Shown piece by piece: positions 9,077 through 17,367 of a stretch of 41,997 nt of DNA. This DNA comes from Bacteroidia bacterium (GTDB taxonomy: Bacteria > Bacteroidota > Bacteroidia > M30B66). Numbering within the stretch: the first letter of the stretch is position 1; each line of letters begins with the position of its first letter. The notes beneath the pieces were generated by a model. It saw only the letters and a list, made by a program, of their open reading frames with translations, was not told the origin of the DNA and searched no databases. The stretch is taken from the NCBI GenBank assembly GCA_019695235.1, contig JAIBAI010000022.1:1-41997 (forward strand), read 5' to 3'. The position numbers and the translations under genes are program-made.

Positions 9077-9080
9077 GGTG

Positions 9081-9111
9081 CAAATATACAAAAAATTCTT
9101 CACAACACAAA
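9081..9111 (-). promoter_or_regulatory. his operon promoter
   Basis: On the minus strand TTTG (9108-9111), a 19-nt spacer, then TATATTTG (9081-9088): both elements and the spacing match the Bacteroidota consensus TTTG-N19-21-TAnnTTTG. The predicted transcript start is about 9073-9077. Confidence 0.8.
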
Positions 9112-9164
9112 AATGTGCTTTTTCGTCCTTTGAAAAGAATTATATTTAAGCCTTAGATGCTTTG

Positions 9165-9172
9165 TATATTTG
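9165..9172 (+). promoter_or_regulatory. -7 box for mutL
   Basis: TATATTTG, an exact -7 match, 20 bp before the mutL ATG at 9193 and divergent from the his promoter. The nearest TTTG (9129-9132) is 32 nt away, too far for a normal -33. Confidence 0.55.
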
Positions 9173-9192
9173 CATCCGGTCAAAACCTGACA

Positions 9193-10989
9193 ATGTCTTC
9201 GATAATCCAGTTACTTCCAGAACATGTAGCCAATCAAATTGCGGCGGGTGAGGTTATTCAGCGACCTGCTTCGGCGGTAAAGGAGTTGCTTGAAAATGCA
9301 GTTGATGCCGGCGCAACAAAAATAAAACTGATTATCAAAGAAGCCGGAAGCACCTTAATACAGGTTATTGACAACGGTAGCGGAATGAATGCATTTGATG
9401 CAAGGCTCGCCTTTTCAAGGCATGCCACATCAAAAATCAGAAATGCTGATGACCTTTGGGAAATCCGCACAATGGGCTTTAGGGGTGAAGCACTTGCCTC
9501 AATGGCTGCCGTGGCACGTGTTGAAATGAAAACACGCCCGCACAGCGACGAAACGGGCACCCTGATTGAGGTTGAAGGTACTGAAATCAAGCGTCAGGAG
9601 CCCTGTGCCTGCCAGCCCGGCACCTCCATTGCAATTAAGAACCTGTTCTACAATGTGCCTGCCAGGCGTAATTTCCTAAAAAGCAACACCGTAGAAATCA
9701 GGCATATTTTTGACGAATTTCATCGGGTAGCACTGGCATTTCCGGCAATTGCATTTCAGCTATTCAGCAACGACGAAGAAATCTTCCAACTCAGCCCGGG
9801 CAACCTCAAGCAGCGAATTGCCGGAATTTTTGGCGCTACATGGAATGAAAAATTGCTTCCGGTACAAGAAAACACTGATTTAGTCAGTATCAGCGGGTTT
9901 GCCGGGAAGCCTGAGTTTGCCCGGAAAACACGTGGTGAGCAGTTTTTCTTTGTCAACAACCGTTATATCCGCAACAGTAATCTGCATCATGCTGTAATCG
10001 CCGCTTATGAAGGCTTGATCCCTCAAGGAACCTTCCCTTCCTATTTCATTTTCTTTGAAACCAATCCGGCACGTATTGATGTAAATATTCACCCTACCAA
10101 AACGGAGATAAAATTTGAGGATGAACGCAGTGTGTATGCTATCTTGCGCTCAACCATCAAGCGTTCTATCGGAGCCTATAGCCTTGCCCCACAGCTTGAC
10201 TTCGACCAAAATCCGGCATTTGAAATTCCGCTCCCTCCAAAACATGTACCGGCTAATGCACCCGCTCCTGTCATCAACCCCGGTTACGACCCGTTTAAAA
10301 ATTCAGGCAGGCCAGATGGGGCACTCAAACGACTAAGTCAGGCACGCTGGGATCAGCTTGCATTTATTGACCAGGAAGCACTGCTGTTACCAGGAGCAAG
10401 CACACAGGAAAATACAGGTACTGAAAATTCAATTCCCTGGTTGTTGCATGGCCGCTATATCCTATCGCAAGTGAAGAGTGGCCTTTTGATAATTGATATT
10501 ATCAGGGCAAAAGAGCGAATACTTTTTGAAAAATTCATTGCGCATACCGCTGGTGCTGGTGCTTCGCAACAATTGTTGTTCCCTGTGGTACGTGAATTTT
10601 CAGCACCTGATTACGCTTTGATTCAATCAATTGAGCCTGAATTAAAGGCAATGGGCTTTAGTCTCGAACCTTTTGGTACCCGCACGATGCTTATCAATGG
10701 AGTGCCTCCCGATATTCTTGAGCAGGATGCAGGAAAAGTGCTCGACCAACTGATTGAACAAATTCATAAGGGTGGTGAAGAATTAAAACTTGACACAAAA
10801 CAGGCGGTAGCAGCCAAGCTGGCTGGTTTGCTTGCCCGAACCGGGCAAATTTCAAGTGAGCCCTCAAGCCTTATTGCCCTTATAGAGCAACTTTTTGCCT
10901 GTAACACTGCCAATTACAGCCCTTCAGGTAAAAGCACTGTACAAATTCTCAGAATGGATGAGCTTTCGGCAAGGTTTGGCAAATCATAA
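9193..10989 (+). CDS. mutL: DNA mismatch repair protein MutL
   Basis: 598 residues. MutL couples MutS mismatch recognition to strand removal. The N-terminal GHKL ATPase (about 1-330) is complete: KELLENAVDAGA (catalytic Glu and Mg-binding Asn), IDNGSGM (60-65), TSKI, MGFRGEALASM (94-104), and the transducer motif QFFFVNNRYIRN with PTKTEIKF. A linker (about 335-410) precedes the C-terminal dimerisation domain. That domain has IDIIRAKERILFE (about 434-446) where endonuclease-type MutL has DQHA(x)2E(x)4E, and SPSGKSTVQ near 576 where CPHGRP is expected, so metal ligands seem to be missing. I chose ATG 9193 over an upstream in-frame ATG at 9157, because the -7 box lies between them and the family starts with this IIQLLPEHVANQIAAGEV block. 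Confidence 0.95.
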   Translation: MSSIIQLLPEHVANQIAAGEVIQRPASAVKELLENAVDAGATKIKLIIKEAGSTLIQVIDNGSGMNAFDARLAFSRHATSKIRNADDLWEIRTMGFRGEALASMAAVARVEMKTRPHSDETGTLIEVEGTEIKRQEPCACQPGTSIAIKNLFYNVPARRNFLKSNTVEIRHIFDEFHRVALAFPAIAFQLFSNDEEIFQLSPGNLKQRIAGIFGATWNEKLLPVQENTDLVSISGFAGKPEFARKTRGEQFFFVNNRYIRNSNLHHAVIAAYEGLIPQGTFPSYFIFFETNPARIDVNIHPTKTEIKFEDERSVYAILRSTIKRSIGAYSLAPQLDFDQNPAFEIPLPPKHVPANAPAPVINPGYDPFKNSGRPDGALKRLSQARWDQLAFIDQEALLLPGASTQENTGTENSIPWLLHGRYILSQVKSGLLIIDIIRAKERILFEKFIAHTAGAGASQQLLFPVVREFSAPDYALIQSIEPELKAMGFSLEPFGTRTMLINGVPPDILEQDAGKVLDQLIEQIHKGGEELKLDTKQAVAAKLAGLLARTGQISSEPSSLIALIEQLFACNTANYSPSGKSTVQILRMDELSARFGKS

Positions 10990-10993
10990 TGCC

Positions 10994-11001
10994 TAATTTT
11001 G
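10994..11001 (+). promoter_or_regulatory. -7 box close to the first rhomboid start
   Basis: TAATTTTG fits TAnnTTTG and ends only 7 nt before the ATG at 11009. If used, the transcript would begin at or just before the start codon. It lies in the 19-nt gap after mutL and no clear -33 is visible, so it may be coincidental. Confidence 0.35.
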
Positions 11002-11008
11002 CGTCCTT

Positions 11009-11875
11009 ATGAGTCAATTTTCTCTACAACAGGAAAACCCCAATACGGGTGTGGTAAAGACCCTGATTATTATCAATGTTGCTTGTTGGCTAATGGTGCA
11101 GGCGGGCATTCATTTCTTTAACTTTGATGTAACCGACAGCCTGGCGCTTTACAATTACAATTCAGACAAGTTCAGGCCCTGGCAGTTATTTTCATATATG
11201 TTTTTGCATGACATTTCAGGGTTCATGCATATCTTCTTTAATATGCTGGGCTTGTGGATGTTTGGTACTGTACTTGAAAGACATTGGGGTTCAAAACGCT
11301 TTTTGTCGTATTACATGATTACAGGTATTGGAGCTGGCATTATTAGTATGGTGGCCCTTACCTGGCAACTGAATCCAATGTACGAAGGCATGAACGCATA
11401 TCTTGCCAATCCGGGGTATTCACAATTTGAGCTATTTGTCTCTGAGAACATGCCCGGTTCATACCAGAACGAGCAGGTAAACGCTTTCCTTAAAAACTGG
11501 TATTACGACCAGGCAAATCCGATGTACATCAGCGAGTCAATCAAAGCAGTGATGGACATAGGTGATATGCGCCTCAACACAGCTACGGTAGGTGCATCTG
11601 GTTCTATTTTCGGATTGTTGCTGGCATTTGGCATGCTGTTCCCAAATTCAATGGTTATGCTGCTTATTCCACCCATTCCGATGAAAGCAAAGTATTTTGT
11701 AATCATTTTTGGTGCGATAGAGCTGTTTAGCGGTCTGCGCAACAATATTGACGACAACGTTGGGCATTTTGCCCATCTTGGCGGTATGCTTTTCGGCTTG
11801 ATTCTCATTCTTCTATGGCGGAAGAAAGACCGTGCCAACTCACCTTACCAGCCTTACGAAGACCTCAATGTCTGA
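11009..11875 (+). CDS. Rhomboid family intramembrane serine protease
   Basis: 288 residues in the inner membrane. Rhomboids cut transmembrane segments of other proteins. The catalytic Ser is S197 in GASGSIFG and the His is H256 in GHFAHLGG. Other landmarks are the N-terminal TM (LIIINVACWLMVQA), the LFSYMFLHDISGFMHIFFNMLGLWMFG loop-and-helix and about six TM helices in all. Between TM3 and the Ser-bearing helix lies a soluble insert of roughly 70 residues (about 115-190), larger than in the E. coli GlpG type. It overlaps the second rhomboid gene by 8 nt. The substrate is unknown. Confidence 0.92.
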   Translation: MSQFSLQQENPNTGVVKTLIIINVACWLMVQAGIHFFNFDVTDSLALYNYNSDKFRPWQLFSYMFLHDISGFMHIFFNMLGLWMFGTVLERHWGSKRFLSYYMITGIGAGIISMVALTWQLNPMYEGMNAYLANPGYSQFELFVSENMPGSYQNEQVNAFLKNWYYDQANPMYISESIKAVMDIGDMRLNTATVGASGSIFGLLLAFGMLFPNSMVMLLIPPIPMKAKYFVIIFGAIELFSGLRNNIDDNVGHFAHLGGMLFGLILILLWRKKDRANSPYQPYEDLNV

Positions 11876-12743
11876 AGCCCGGCAATTCTGGAACCAGTCA
11901 GGCAGCGGCGTTCAGCTGATTTTGCTCAATGCATTGGTATTCGTAGCTTTCTTACTTCTGAGGTCGGTTCTGCATCTAAGCAACCAACTGAATGTTCTTG
12001 ATAGCATTGTGAATGCGGTGCAGCTACCAGGCTCGCTGATGCAGTTGCTGATGCAGCCCTGGTCAATTGTTACCCACATGTTCGTACACCTGGGCTTCTG
12101 GCACCTACTGTTCAACATGCTTACCCTTTATTTTGCCACCCAACTGTTTACACGCTATTTCCCCGAACGGTATATTTCAGCCATTTATCTGTTTGCCGGC
12201 CTTTCGGGTGCTTTTGTATTTTTAGTTTCGGTAAATACGTTCCCGGTTTTCAGTCGTTTTGCCGGACAGATACAGGCCCTGGGTGCTTCTGCCGCTGCCA
12301 TGGGGGTACTGATGGCAGTTTGCTTTTTCCGGCCAAAAGACGAAGTGTTGTTATTTGGAATAATCCGGCTGCGATTAGGCATCATAGCCCTGCTGTTTAT
12401 TTTAGCCGACATCGCACAGATTGGTACCGGCAGTAATGAAGCCGGCCATCTGGCGCATCTGGGAGGAGCATTGTTCGGTTATATCTGGTCGGTAAATATG
12501 AAACAGGGTCGCAACCTGGCGCAATTACCCCGTTTGAAATTTGCAAGACGCAATAAAACGCCGCTTAAAGCACACCGTAACTATCGTGTAACACCCATGG
12601 AGGCCGATGAACAGTATAATTTATCGAAGCATGAGAAACAAAAAAAGGTGGATGAGATTTTAGATAAAATCTCCCGTTCGGGGTACGACAGTCTGAATGC
12701 CGAAGAGAAGCGTATATTGTTCGAAATTTCAAAAGAGCAATGA
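11868..12743 (+). CDS. Second rhomboid protease, with C-terminal DUF6576-like tail
   Basis: 291 residues. A paralogue or family relative of the previous gene, with about six TM helices. The catalytic Ser is S141 in GASAAAMG (the usual Gly after Ser is Ala) and the His is H197 in GHLAHLGG; the HMFVHLGFWHLLFNMLTLYF helix is typical of rhomboids. After the membrane part, about 220-291 is a soluble charged tail ending in KQKKVDEILDKISRSGYDSL and a following AEEKRILFE, which resembles the small domain (DUF6576) often found at the end of Bacteroidota rhomboids. ATG 11868 was preferred to one 12 codons upstream because it gives a short overlap (ATGTCTGA) with the previous gene. Its stop overlaps the next gene (ATGA). 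Confidence 0.9.
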   Translation: MSEARQFWNQSGSGVQLILLNALVFVAFLLLRSVLHLSNQLNVLDSIVNAVQLPGSLMQLLMQPWSIVTHMFVHLGFWHLLFNMLTLYFATQLFTRYFPERYISAIYLFAGLSGAFVFLVSVNTFPVFSRFAGQIQALGASAAAMGVLMAVCFFRPKDEVLLFGIIRLRLGIIALLFILADIAQIGTGSNEAGHLAHLGGALFGYIWSVNMKQGRNLAQLPRLKFARRNKTPLKAHRNYRVTPMEADEQYNLSKHEKQKKVDEILDKISRSGYDSLNAEEKRILFEISKEQ

Positions 12744-14257
12744 GCATCTATCACCGCAAACAACGTTGGAAACTTTGGCTTGCTCTCGGTGCCATCATTA
12801 TCATCGGACTCTCACTCTGGTACACCAATGTGCTAGTGCGTAAAATTGCGCATGAAGAGCGCGTAAAAGTTGAACTCTGGGCTGATGCTGTGCGCAACAG
12901 GGCCACGCTGGTAAAATATACCGAGAGCCTTTTCAATCGCCTGAAAACTGAAGAACGAAAACGTGCAGAAATTTGGGCAGAAGCCACACGAAACCTCAGT
13001 ATTACCGAAGACGATGAAGCCCGTTCATTTTACCTGAAAGTAGTAAGTGAAAACAATACTATTCCGGCAATTATTGTTGACCAGCACAACAAAATAAATT
13101 ACATTACCAATGTTGACACCGCTGGAATGGGCAATACGACAGAGTTCAAAGGAGCCATCAAGGCTGCTTTTTCAAACTACCGCCCGATTGTGATTGACGA
13201 TGGTTTTTCGAACACTTATTATATCTATTACCAGGAATCAAGGGTTTTTACTGAATTACGTGAGGTGTTAGACGACATCATACAATCATTTATTTCAGAA
13301 GTGGTTGTTAACTCTGCCAGCGTACCAGTTGTAATCACTGATTCAGCGCAAACTAGAATTGTCGCTTCCGGAAACCTTGAAAAAAACTTTAAAAGTGACA
13401 CCCTCGCAATGCTTCAAATGGCCAGCGAAATGGCCAGCGAGAATACACCATTGAAGGTTGAACTTCCTGATTATGGAAAGTGTAGCATTTATTATCGTAA
13501 CTCTTTCTTACTCACACAGTTAAGATACTATCCGTTTGTTCAGTTTGGCATCATCACCCTATTTTTACTGGTGTCATACCTGATGTTCAGCTTGTCGCGC
13601 AAGGCAGAGCAAAACCAGGTTTGGGTAGGCATGTCGAAAGAAACTGCCCACCAGCTCGGCACACCGCTTTCGAGCCTGATTGCATGGATGGAAATTCTCA
13701 AACTCAAAGGCATTGACGAAGACACCATTGCTGAAATGAATAAAGACATTAAACGTCTGGAAATCATCACCGAACGCTTTTCAAAAATTGGCTCCATCCC
13801 TGAACTAAGCGAGCAAAATCTTGAAACAATTTTACGTGAAAGCATAGATTATATGCGGCCACGAGCTTCGAAGAAAATCAGCATTGAGCTTGTCAATTTA
13901 CAGCCTGAAATACCCGTATTTAAGGTAAATCTCAACCAGCACCTTTTTGAATGGGTAATTGAGAACCTTTTCCGCAACGCAATTGACGCGATGGAAGGTC
14001 AGGGCGGTGCCTTGCTGGTTGAATTTGGTGAGAAAGGCAAATGGCTGTATATTGATGTAAGTGATACCGGAAAGGGTATCCCGAAATCAATGGTGAACAC
14101 CGTTTTTGAACCAGGGTACACCAGTAAAAAGCGGGGCTGGGGGCTCGGACTTTCTCTGTCGAGACGCATTATCGAAAATTACCACCGGGGGAAAATTTTT
14201 GTTAAACGCTCCGAACCCGGCAAGGGCACAACCTTTCGCATTTTGTTGCCAAGGTAA
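12740..14257 (+). CDS. Membrane sensor histidine kinase
   Basis: 505 residues. TM1 at about 11-30, a sensor region of about 220 residues with a charged helical start (two ELWADAVRN/EIWAEATRN-like repeats) and an extracytoplasmic part, TM2 at about 265-285, then the kinase. The phospho-accepting His is H304 in KETAHQLGTPLSSL. The ATPase domain has ENLFRNAIDAM (N box), DTGKGIP (G1), and GWGLGLSLS (G2). No HAMP domain is obvious. No response regulator is encoded nearby, so the partner is elsewhere. It overlaps the rhomboid upstream (ATGA) and hemW downstream by 1 nt, suggesting one operon. Confidence 0.9.
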   Translation: MSIYHRKQRWKLWLALGAIIIIGLSLWYTNVLVRKIAHEERVKVELWADAVRNRATLVKYTESLFNRLKTEERKRAEIWAEATRNLSITEDDEARSFYLKVVSENNTIPAIIVDQHNKINYITNVDTAGMGNTTEFKGAIKAAFSNYRPIVIDDGFSNTYYIYYQESRVFTELREVLDDIIQSFISEVVVNSASVPVVITDSAQTRIVASGNLEKNFKSDTLAMLQMASEMASENTPLKVELPDYGKCSIYYRNSFLLTQLRYYPFVQFGIITLFLLVSYLMFSLSRKAEQNQVWVGMSKETAHQLGTPLSSLIAWMEILKLKGIDEDTIAEMNKDIKRLEIITERFSKIGSIPELSEQNLETILRESIDYMRPRASKKISIELVNLQPEIPVFKVNLNQHLFEWVIENLFRNAIDAMEGQGGALLVEFGEKGKWLYIDVSDTGKGIPKSMVNTVFEPGYTSKKRGWGLGLSLSRRIIENYHRGKIFVKRSEPGKGTTFRILLPR

Positions 14258-15381
14258 TGGCAGGCCTCTACATTCATATTCCCTTTTGTCGCCAGGCCTG
14301 TATCTACTGCGATTTTCACTTTACAATTTCTGGTCATTACCAGCAAGACTTGTGTGCGGCACTGTCAAAAGAACTCATTTACCGCAAAGCCGAATGGCAA
14401 TCGCAATCATTTCAAAGTGTCTATTTCGGTGGCGGCACCCCTTCACTGCTTTCGGCTCAGCAGCTTGAAGCCATTTTAGGTGCGGTTTACAAGCATTTTA
14501 AGATTGAGCCTGATGCCGAAATTACCCTTGAAGCCAATCCGGATGACCTCAGCAAAGAAAAACTATCATCTTTGCGACAGCTTGGCATCAACAGGCTGAG
14601 TATAGGGGTTCAGTCGTTTCGTGATGAAGATTTGGTATTTATGAACCGGACACACCGCCGGAACAATACCCTGCACTGCTTGGAAGATGCCATGCAAATC
14701 GGTTTTAATAATTTCACCATTGACTTGATTTATGGTATTCCCGGGCTTAGCGACAAAGCCTGGGAGGAAAACCTACAAACCGCTGCCAGTTTATCAATTA
14801 ACCATCTTTCATGCTACAGTCTAACACTTGAACCCGCTACACCCTATGCCGGACTGGTAAAAAAAGGTCGTGCGGCGGCACCTGATGAGCACCAGGCTGC
14901 CCAACAGATGCAGCTTTTAATGGACCTTGCGCCAGCGCTGGGATTTGAGCAGTATGAAATCAGCAATTTTGCTCGTAACAATGCCTATTCAATTCATAAC
15001 TCAGCCTATTGGAAAGGTACTCCATATTTGGGCATAGGCCCGTCGGCTCACTCATTCAGCGGCACCAGCCGACGCCAGAATATTGCCCGTAACCAGGCGT
15101 ATATTAGGGCGCTTGACGCGGGTGAAGACGCCCCTCACCTACTTGAAGAATTAAGCGAATCTACAATATACAACGAATTGATTTACACCGGATTAAGAAC
15201 AATCTGGGGTGTAAATGAAGAAAACCTTGCAGCACTCGGCAAACAGCACCTTGAACATTTTCGGCAAAAAATCAAACCCTGGCTTGCTCAGCAGTTGGTG
15301 GAGCAAAAGCAAAACACCTGGGTACTAAACAAAGCTGGTTTTTTATTAGCCGACCGGATTGCGATGGAATGTTTTTACTAA
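14257..15381 (+). CDS. hemW: HemW-type radical SAM protein
   Basis: 374 residues. A radical SAM protein of the HemN/HemW family. The [4Fe-4S] motif is C11-x3-C15-x2-C18 in PFCRQACIYCDF, followed by FGGGTPS, EANPDDL, LSIGVQSF and DLIYGIPG. It matches HemW rather than HemN in its short N-terminus, its CxxxCxYC motif without the fourth Cys of HemN (it reads CDF), and its length. HemW is regarded as a heme chaperone rather than the oxygen-independent coproporphyrinogen oxidase it is often labelled as. Its start overlaps the kinase stop by 1 nt (TAATG). A gap of 72 nt to ettA follows. Confidence 0.93.
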   Translation: MAGLYIHIPFCRQACIYCDFHFTISGHYQQDLCAALSKELIYRKAEWQSQSFQSVYFGGGTPSLLSAQQLEAILGAVYKHFKIEPDAEITLEANPDDLSKEKLSSLRQLGINRLSIGVQSFRDEDLVFMNRTHRRNNTLHCLEDAMQIGFNNFTIDLIYGIPGLSDKAWEENLQTAASLSINHLSCYSLTLEPATPYAGLVKKGRAAAPDEHQAAQQMQLLMDLAPALGFEQYEISNFARNNAYSIHNSAYWKGTPYLGIGPSAHSFSGTSRRQNIARNQAYIRALDAGEDAPHLLEELSESTIYNELIYTGLRTIWGVNEENLAALGKQHLEHFRQKIKPWLAQQLVEQKQNTWVLNKAGFLLADRIAMECFY

Positions 15382-15453
15382 GAAGAATTCTGTTAGGTTT
15401 TGCCTGAATAGATAGCCGCTTTCATTGTACCTTAGCCCCATAAATAATGCGGC

Positions 15454-17142
15454 ATGTCAGACGATAAAAAAGTCATCTTTTCAATGGTGAAGGTGAGTAA
15501 AACTTACCCTCCTCAAAAACAAGTACTTAAGGACATTTACCTTTCATTCTTTTACGGAGCCAAAATCGGTATCATCGGTCTTAATGGTTCGGGTAAATCA
15601 ACATTGCTTAAAATTATTGCCGGAGTTGAGAAGTCGTTCAACGGCGAGGTGGTTTTTTCGCCCGGATACCGTGTGGGTTATCTTGAACAAGAGCCAAAAC
15701 TTGATGAGAGCAAAACTGTGATTGAACTGATTCGCGAAGGGGTACAACCGGTGATGGATTTGCTGAATGAATACAACCAGGTGAACGAGAAAATGGGATT
15801 GGAGGAGTATTATGCTGACCCGGATAAAATGGATAAGCTGCTGGCGCGTCAGGGAGTATTGCAAGACGAGATTGATGCGAAAAACGCCTGGGAGATTGAC
15901 TCTACCCTTGAACGGGCGATGGATGCGCTGCGCTGCCCTGAACCAGAACGGGTTTTTGGCACCTTGTCTGGGGGTGAAAAACGAAGGGTTGCACTTTGCC
16001 AGTTGCTGCTTCAGCAACCTGAGATTTTACTGCTCGATGAGCCTACTAACCACCTGGATGCCGAGTCAATTGACTGGTTAGAGCAACATCTTCAGCAATA
16101 TGCCGGTACTGTGATTGCAATTACCCACGACCGCTACTTCCTTGATAATGTTGCAGGCTGGATTCTCGAACTCGACCGTGGCGAAGGTATCCCATGGAAA
16201 GGAAATTATTCAAGCTGGCTGGAGCAGAAAGGGAAACGCCTCGCACAGGAAGAAAAATCAGAATCAAAACGACAAAAAACGCTTGCCCGTGAGCTAGAAT
16301 GGGTACGCCAGGGTGCAAAAGGGCGTCAGGCAAAACAAAAAGCCCGTCTGCAGGCTTATGACAAATTACTGGGGCAGGACGTAAAAGAGAAAGAAGAGAA
16401 ACTTGAAATCTTCATCCCTAATGGTCCACGCTTAGGCAATGAGGTGATTGAAGCCCAGTCGGTGGCCAAATCTTTTGGCGACAAATTACTTTACGATAAC
16501 CTTACGTTCAGGCTGCCGCCCGCAGGCATTGTAGGTATTATCGGGCCCAATGGTGCCGGTAAGACCACCATCTTTAAAATGATTATGAATCAGGAAAAAC
16601 CTGATAAAGGGGAGTTTAAAATCGGGCCGACAGTGAAAATCAGCTATGTAGATCAAAGTCACGAAGCCTTGAACCCCGAAAAATCAGTATGGGAAGTAAT
16701 TTCCGGAGGGAATGAAACAATGGAGCTGGGCGGAAGAAGCATCAACTCGCGTGCCTATGTGTCGCGGTTTAACTTCAGTGGAGCCGATCAGGGCAAAAAG
16801 GTTGGTGTATTATCAGGTGGTGAACGCAACCGCCTACACCTTGCAATGGCACTAAAGGCCGAAGGCAATGTGTTGCTGCTCGATGAGCCTACCAACGACA
16901 TTGACGTAAACACACTCCGTGCACTTGAAGAAGCACTTGAAAACTTCGCCGGATGCGCCGTTATCATCAGCCACGACCGTTGGTTTCTCGACAGAGTGTG
17001 TACCCACATCCTTGCTTTCGAGGGCAACTCAGAGGTCTATTACTTTGAGGGTGGCTACTCTGAATACGAAGAAAACAAACGCAAACGATTAGGCGACATT
17101 GAACCTAAACGCATCAAATACCGCAAGTTGGTTGCCGACTAA
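15454..17142 (+). CDS. ettA: ABC-F translation factor EttA
   Basis: 562 residues, cytoplasmic, no TM segments. Two ABC ATPase domains: Walker A GLNGSGKST (42-50) and GPNGAGKTT, signatures LSGGEKRRVAL and LSGGERNRLHL, Walker B LLLDEPTNHLD and LLLDEPTNDID. The long charged linker between them (about 240-330) and the arm insertion (about 95-150, EYYADPDKMDKLLARQG) are EttA-like, and the tail YYFEGGYSEYEENKRKRLG is characteristic. EttA binds the ribosomal E site and tunes the first elongation step to the ATP/ADP ratio. It has its own short 5' gap and a strong terminator, so it is probably a separate unit or the end of the mutL operon. Confidence 0.95.
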   Translation: MSDDKKVIFSMVKVSKTYPPQKQVLKDIYLSFFYGAKIGIIGLNGSGKSTLLKIIAGVEKSFNGEVVFSPGYRVGYLEQEPKLDESKTVIELIREGVQPVMDLLNEYNQVNEKMGLEEYYADPDKMDKLLARQGVLQDEIDAKNAWEIDSTLERAMDALRCPEPERVFGTLSGGEKRRVALCQLLLQQPEILLLDEPTNHLDAESIDWLEQHLQQYAGTVIAITHDRYFLDNVAGWILELDRGEGIPWKGNYSSWLEQKGKRLAQEEKSESKRQKTLARELEWVRQGAKGRQAKQKARLQAYDKLLGQDVKEKEEKLEIFIPNGPRLGNEVIEAQSVAKSFGDKLLYDNLTFRLPPAGIVGIIGPNGAGKTTIFKMIMNQEKPDKGEFKIGPTVKISYVDQSHEALNPEKSVWEVISGGNETMELGGRSINSRAYVSRFNFSGADQGKKVGVLSGGERNRLHLAMALKAEGNVLLLDEPTNDIDVNTLRALEEALENFAGCAVIISHDRWFLDRVCTHILAFEGNSEVYYFEGGYSEYEENKRKRLGDIEPKRIKYRKLVAD

Positions 17143-17188
17143 GGAAAACCTCCTTGGTTTGATTTAATGTTGCTATATTGACCTCAGC

Positions 17189-17228
17189 CTGCCTTAGTGT
17201 TAAAATAACACTGCGGCAGTTTTTTTTT
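17189..17228 (+). terminator. Intrinsic terminator after ettA
   Basis: CTGCCTTAGTGTTA, loop AAA, TAACACTGCGGCAG: a 14-position stem with one mismatch and one wobble, followed by nine T. It separates ettA from the giant gene. Confidence 0.88.
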
Positions 17229-17292
17229 ATGTTTTTTTAGCCAGGTTTTGCACAGAACGGTTAATAATTCACTGTAAATCAGTTGATTATTT

Positions 17293-17324
17293 TTTGACAA
17301 TTAAAGAATAAATTAGTAATTTTA
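17293..17324 (+). promoter_or_regulatory. Promoter of the giant T9SS gene
   Basis: TTTG (17293-17296), a 20-nt spacer, then TAATTTTA (17317-17324), which differs from TAnnTTTG only in the last base. The predicted start is near 17330, leaving a 5' leader of about 38 nt. Confidence 0.6.
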
Positions 17325-17367
17325 ACCTACCCTAACCACCAATTCCGTCACCTCCAACTCGAAGAAA

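Larger units (their letters stand above)
8961..9080 (-). promoter_or_regulatory. his operon leader with competing antiterminator and terminator folds
   Basis: The leader of about 115 nt holds four pairing segments in transcript order. Segment 1 covers the leader-peptide His codons and includes CACCG (9076-9080). Segment 2 is GGTAAG (9026-9031), in the last sense codons before the leader stop, followed by CGGTG (9017-9021). Segment 3 is the 5' arm of the terminator (8984-8991, GGCTTACC). Segment 4 is its 3' arm (8970-8977). Segment 2 has the same GGTAAG as segment 4, so it can pair with CTTACC of segment 3 and block the terminator. A ribosome stalled at the His codons would leave segment 2 free (operon on); one that reaches the stop would cover it (operon off). 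This is classical ribosome-mediated attenuation, inferred from sequence alone. Confidence 0.78.

Noticed and set aside
10480-10520. MutL motif change as a sequencing error or frameshift
   Set aside because: The frame is continuous on both sides and the second motif (CPHGRP position) is also replaced, so this is a real divergence.
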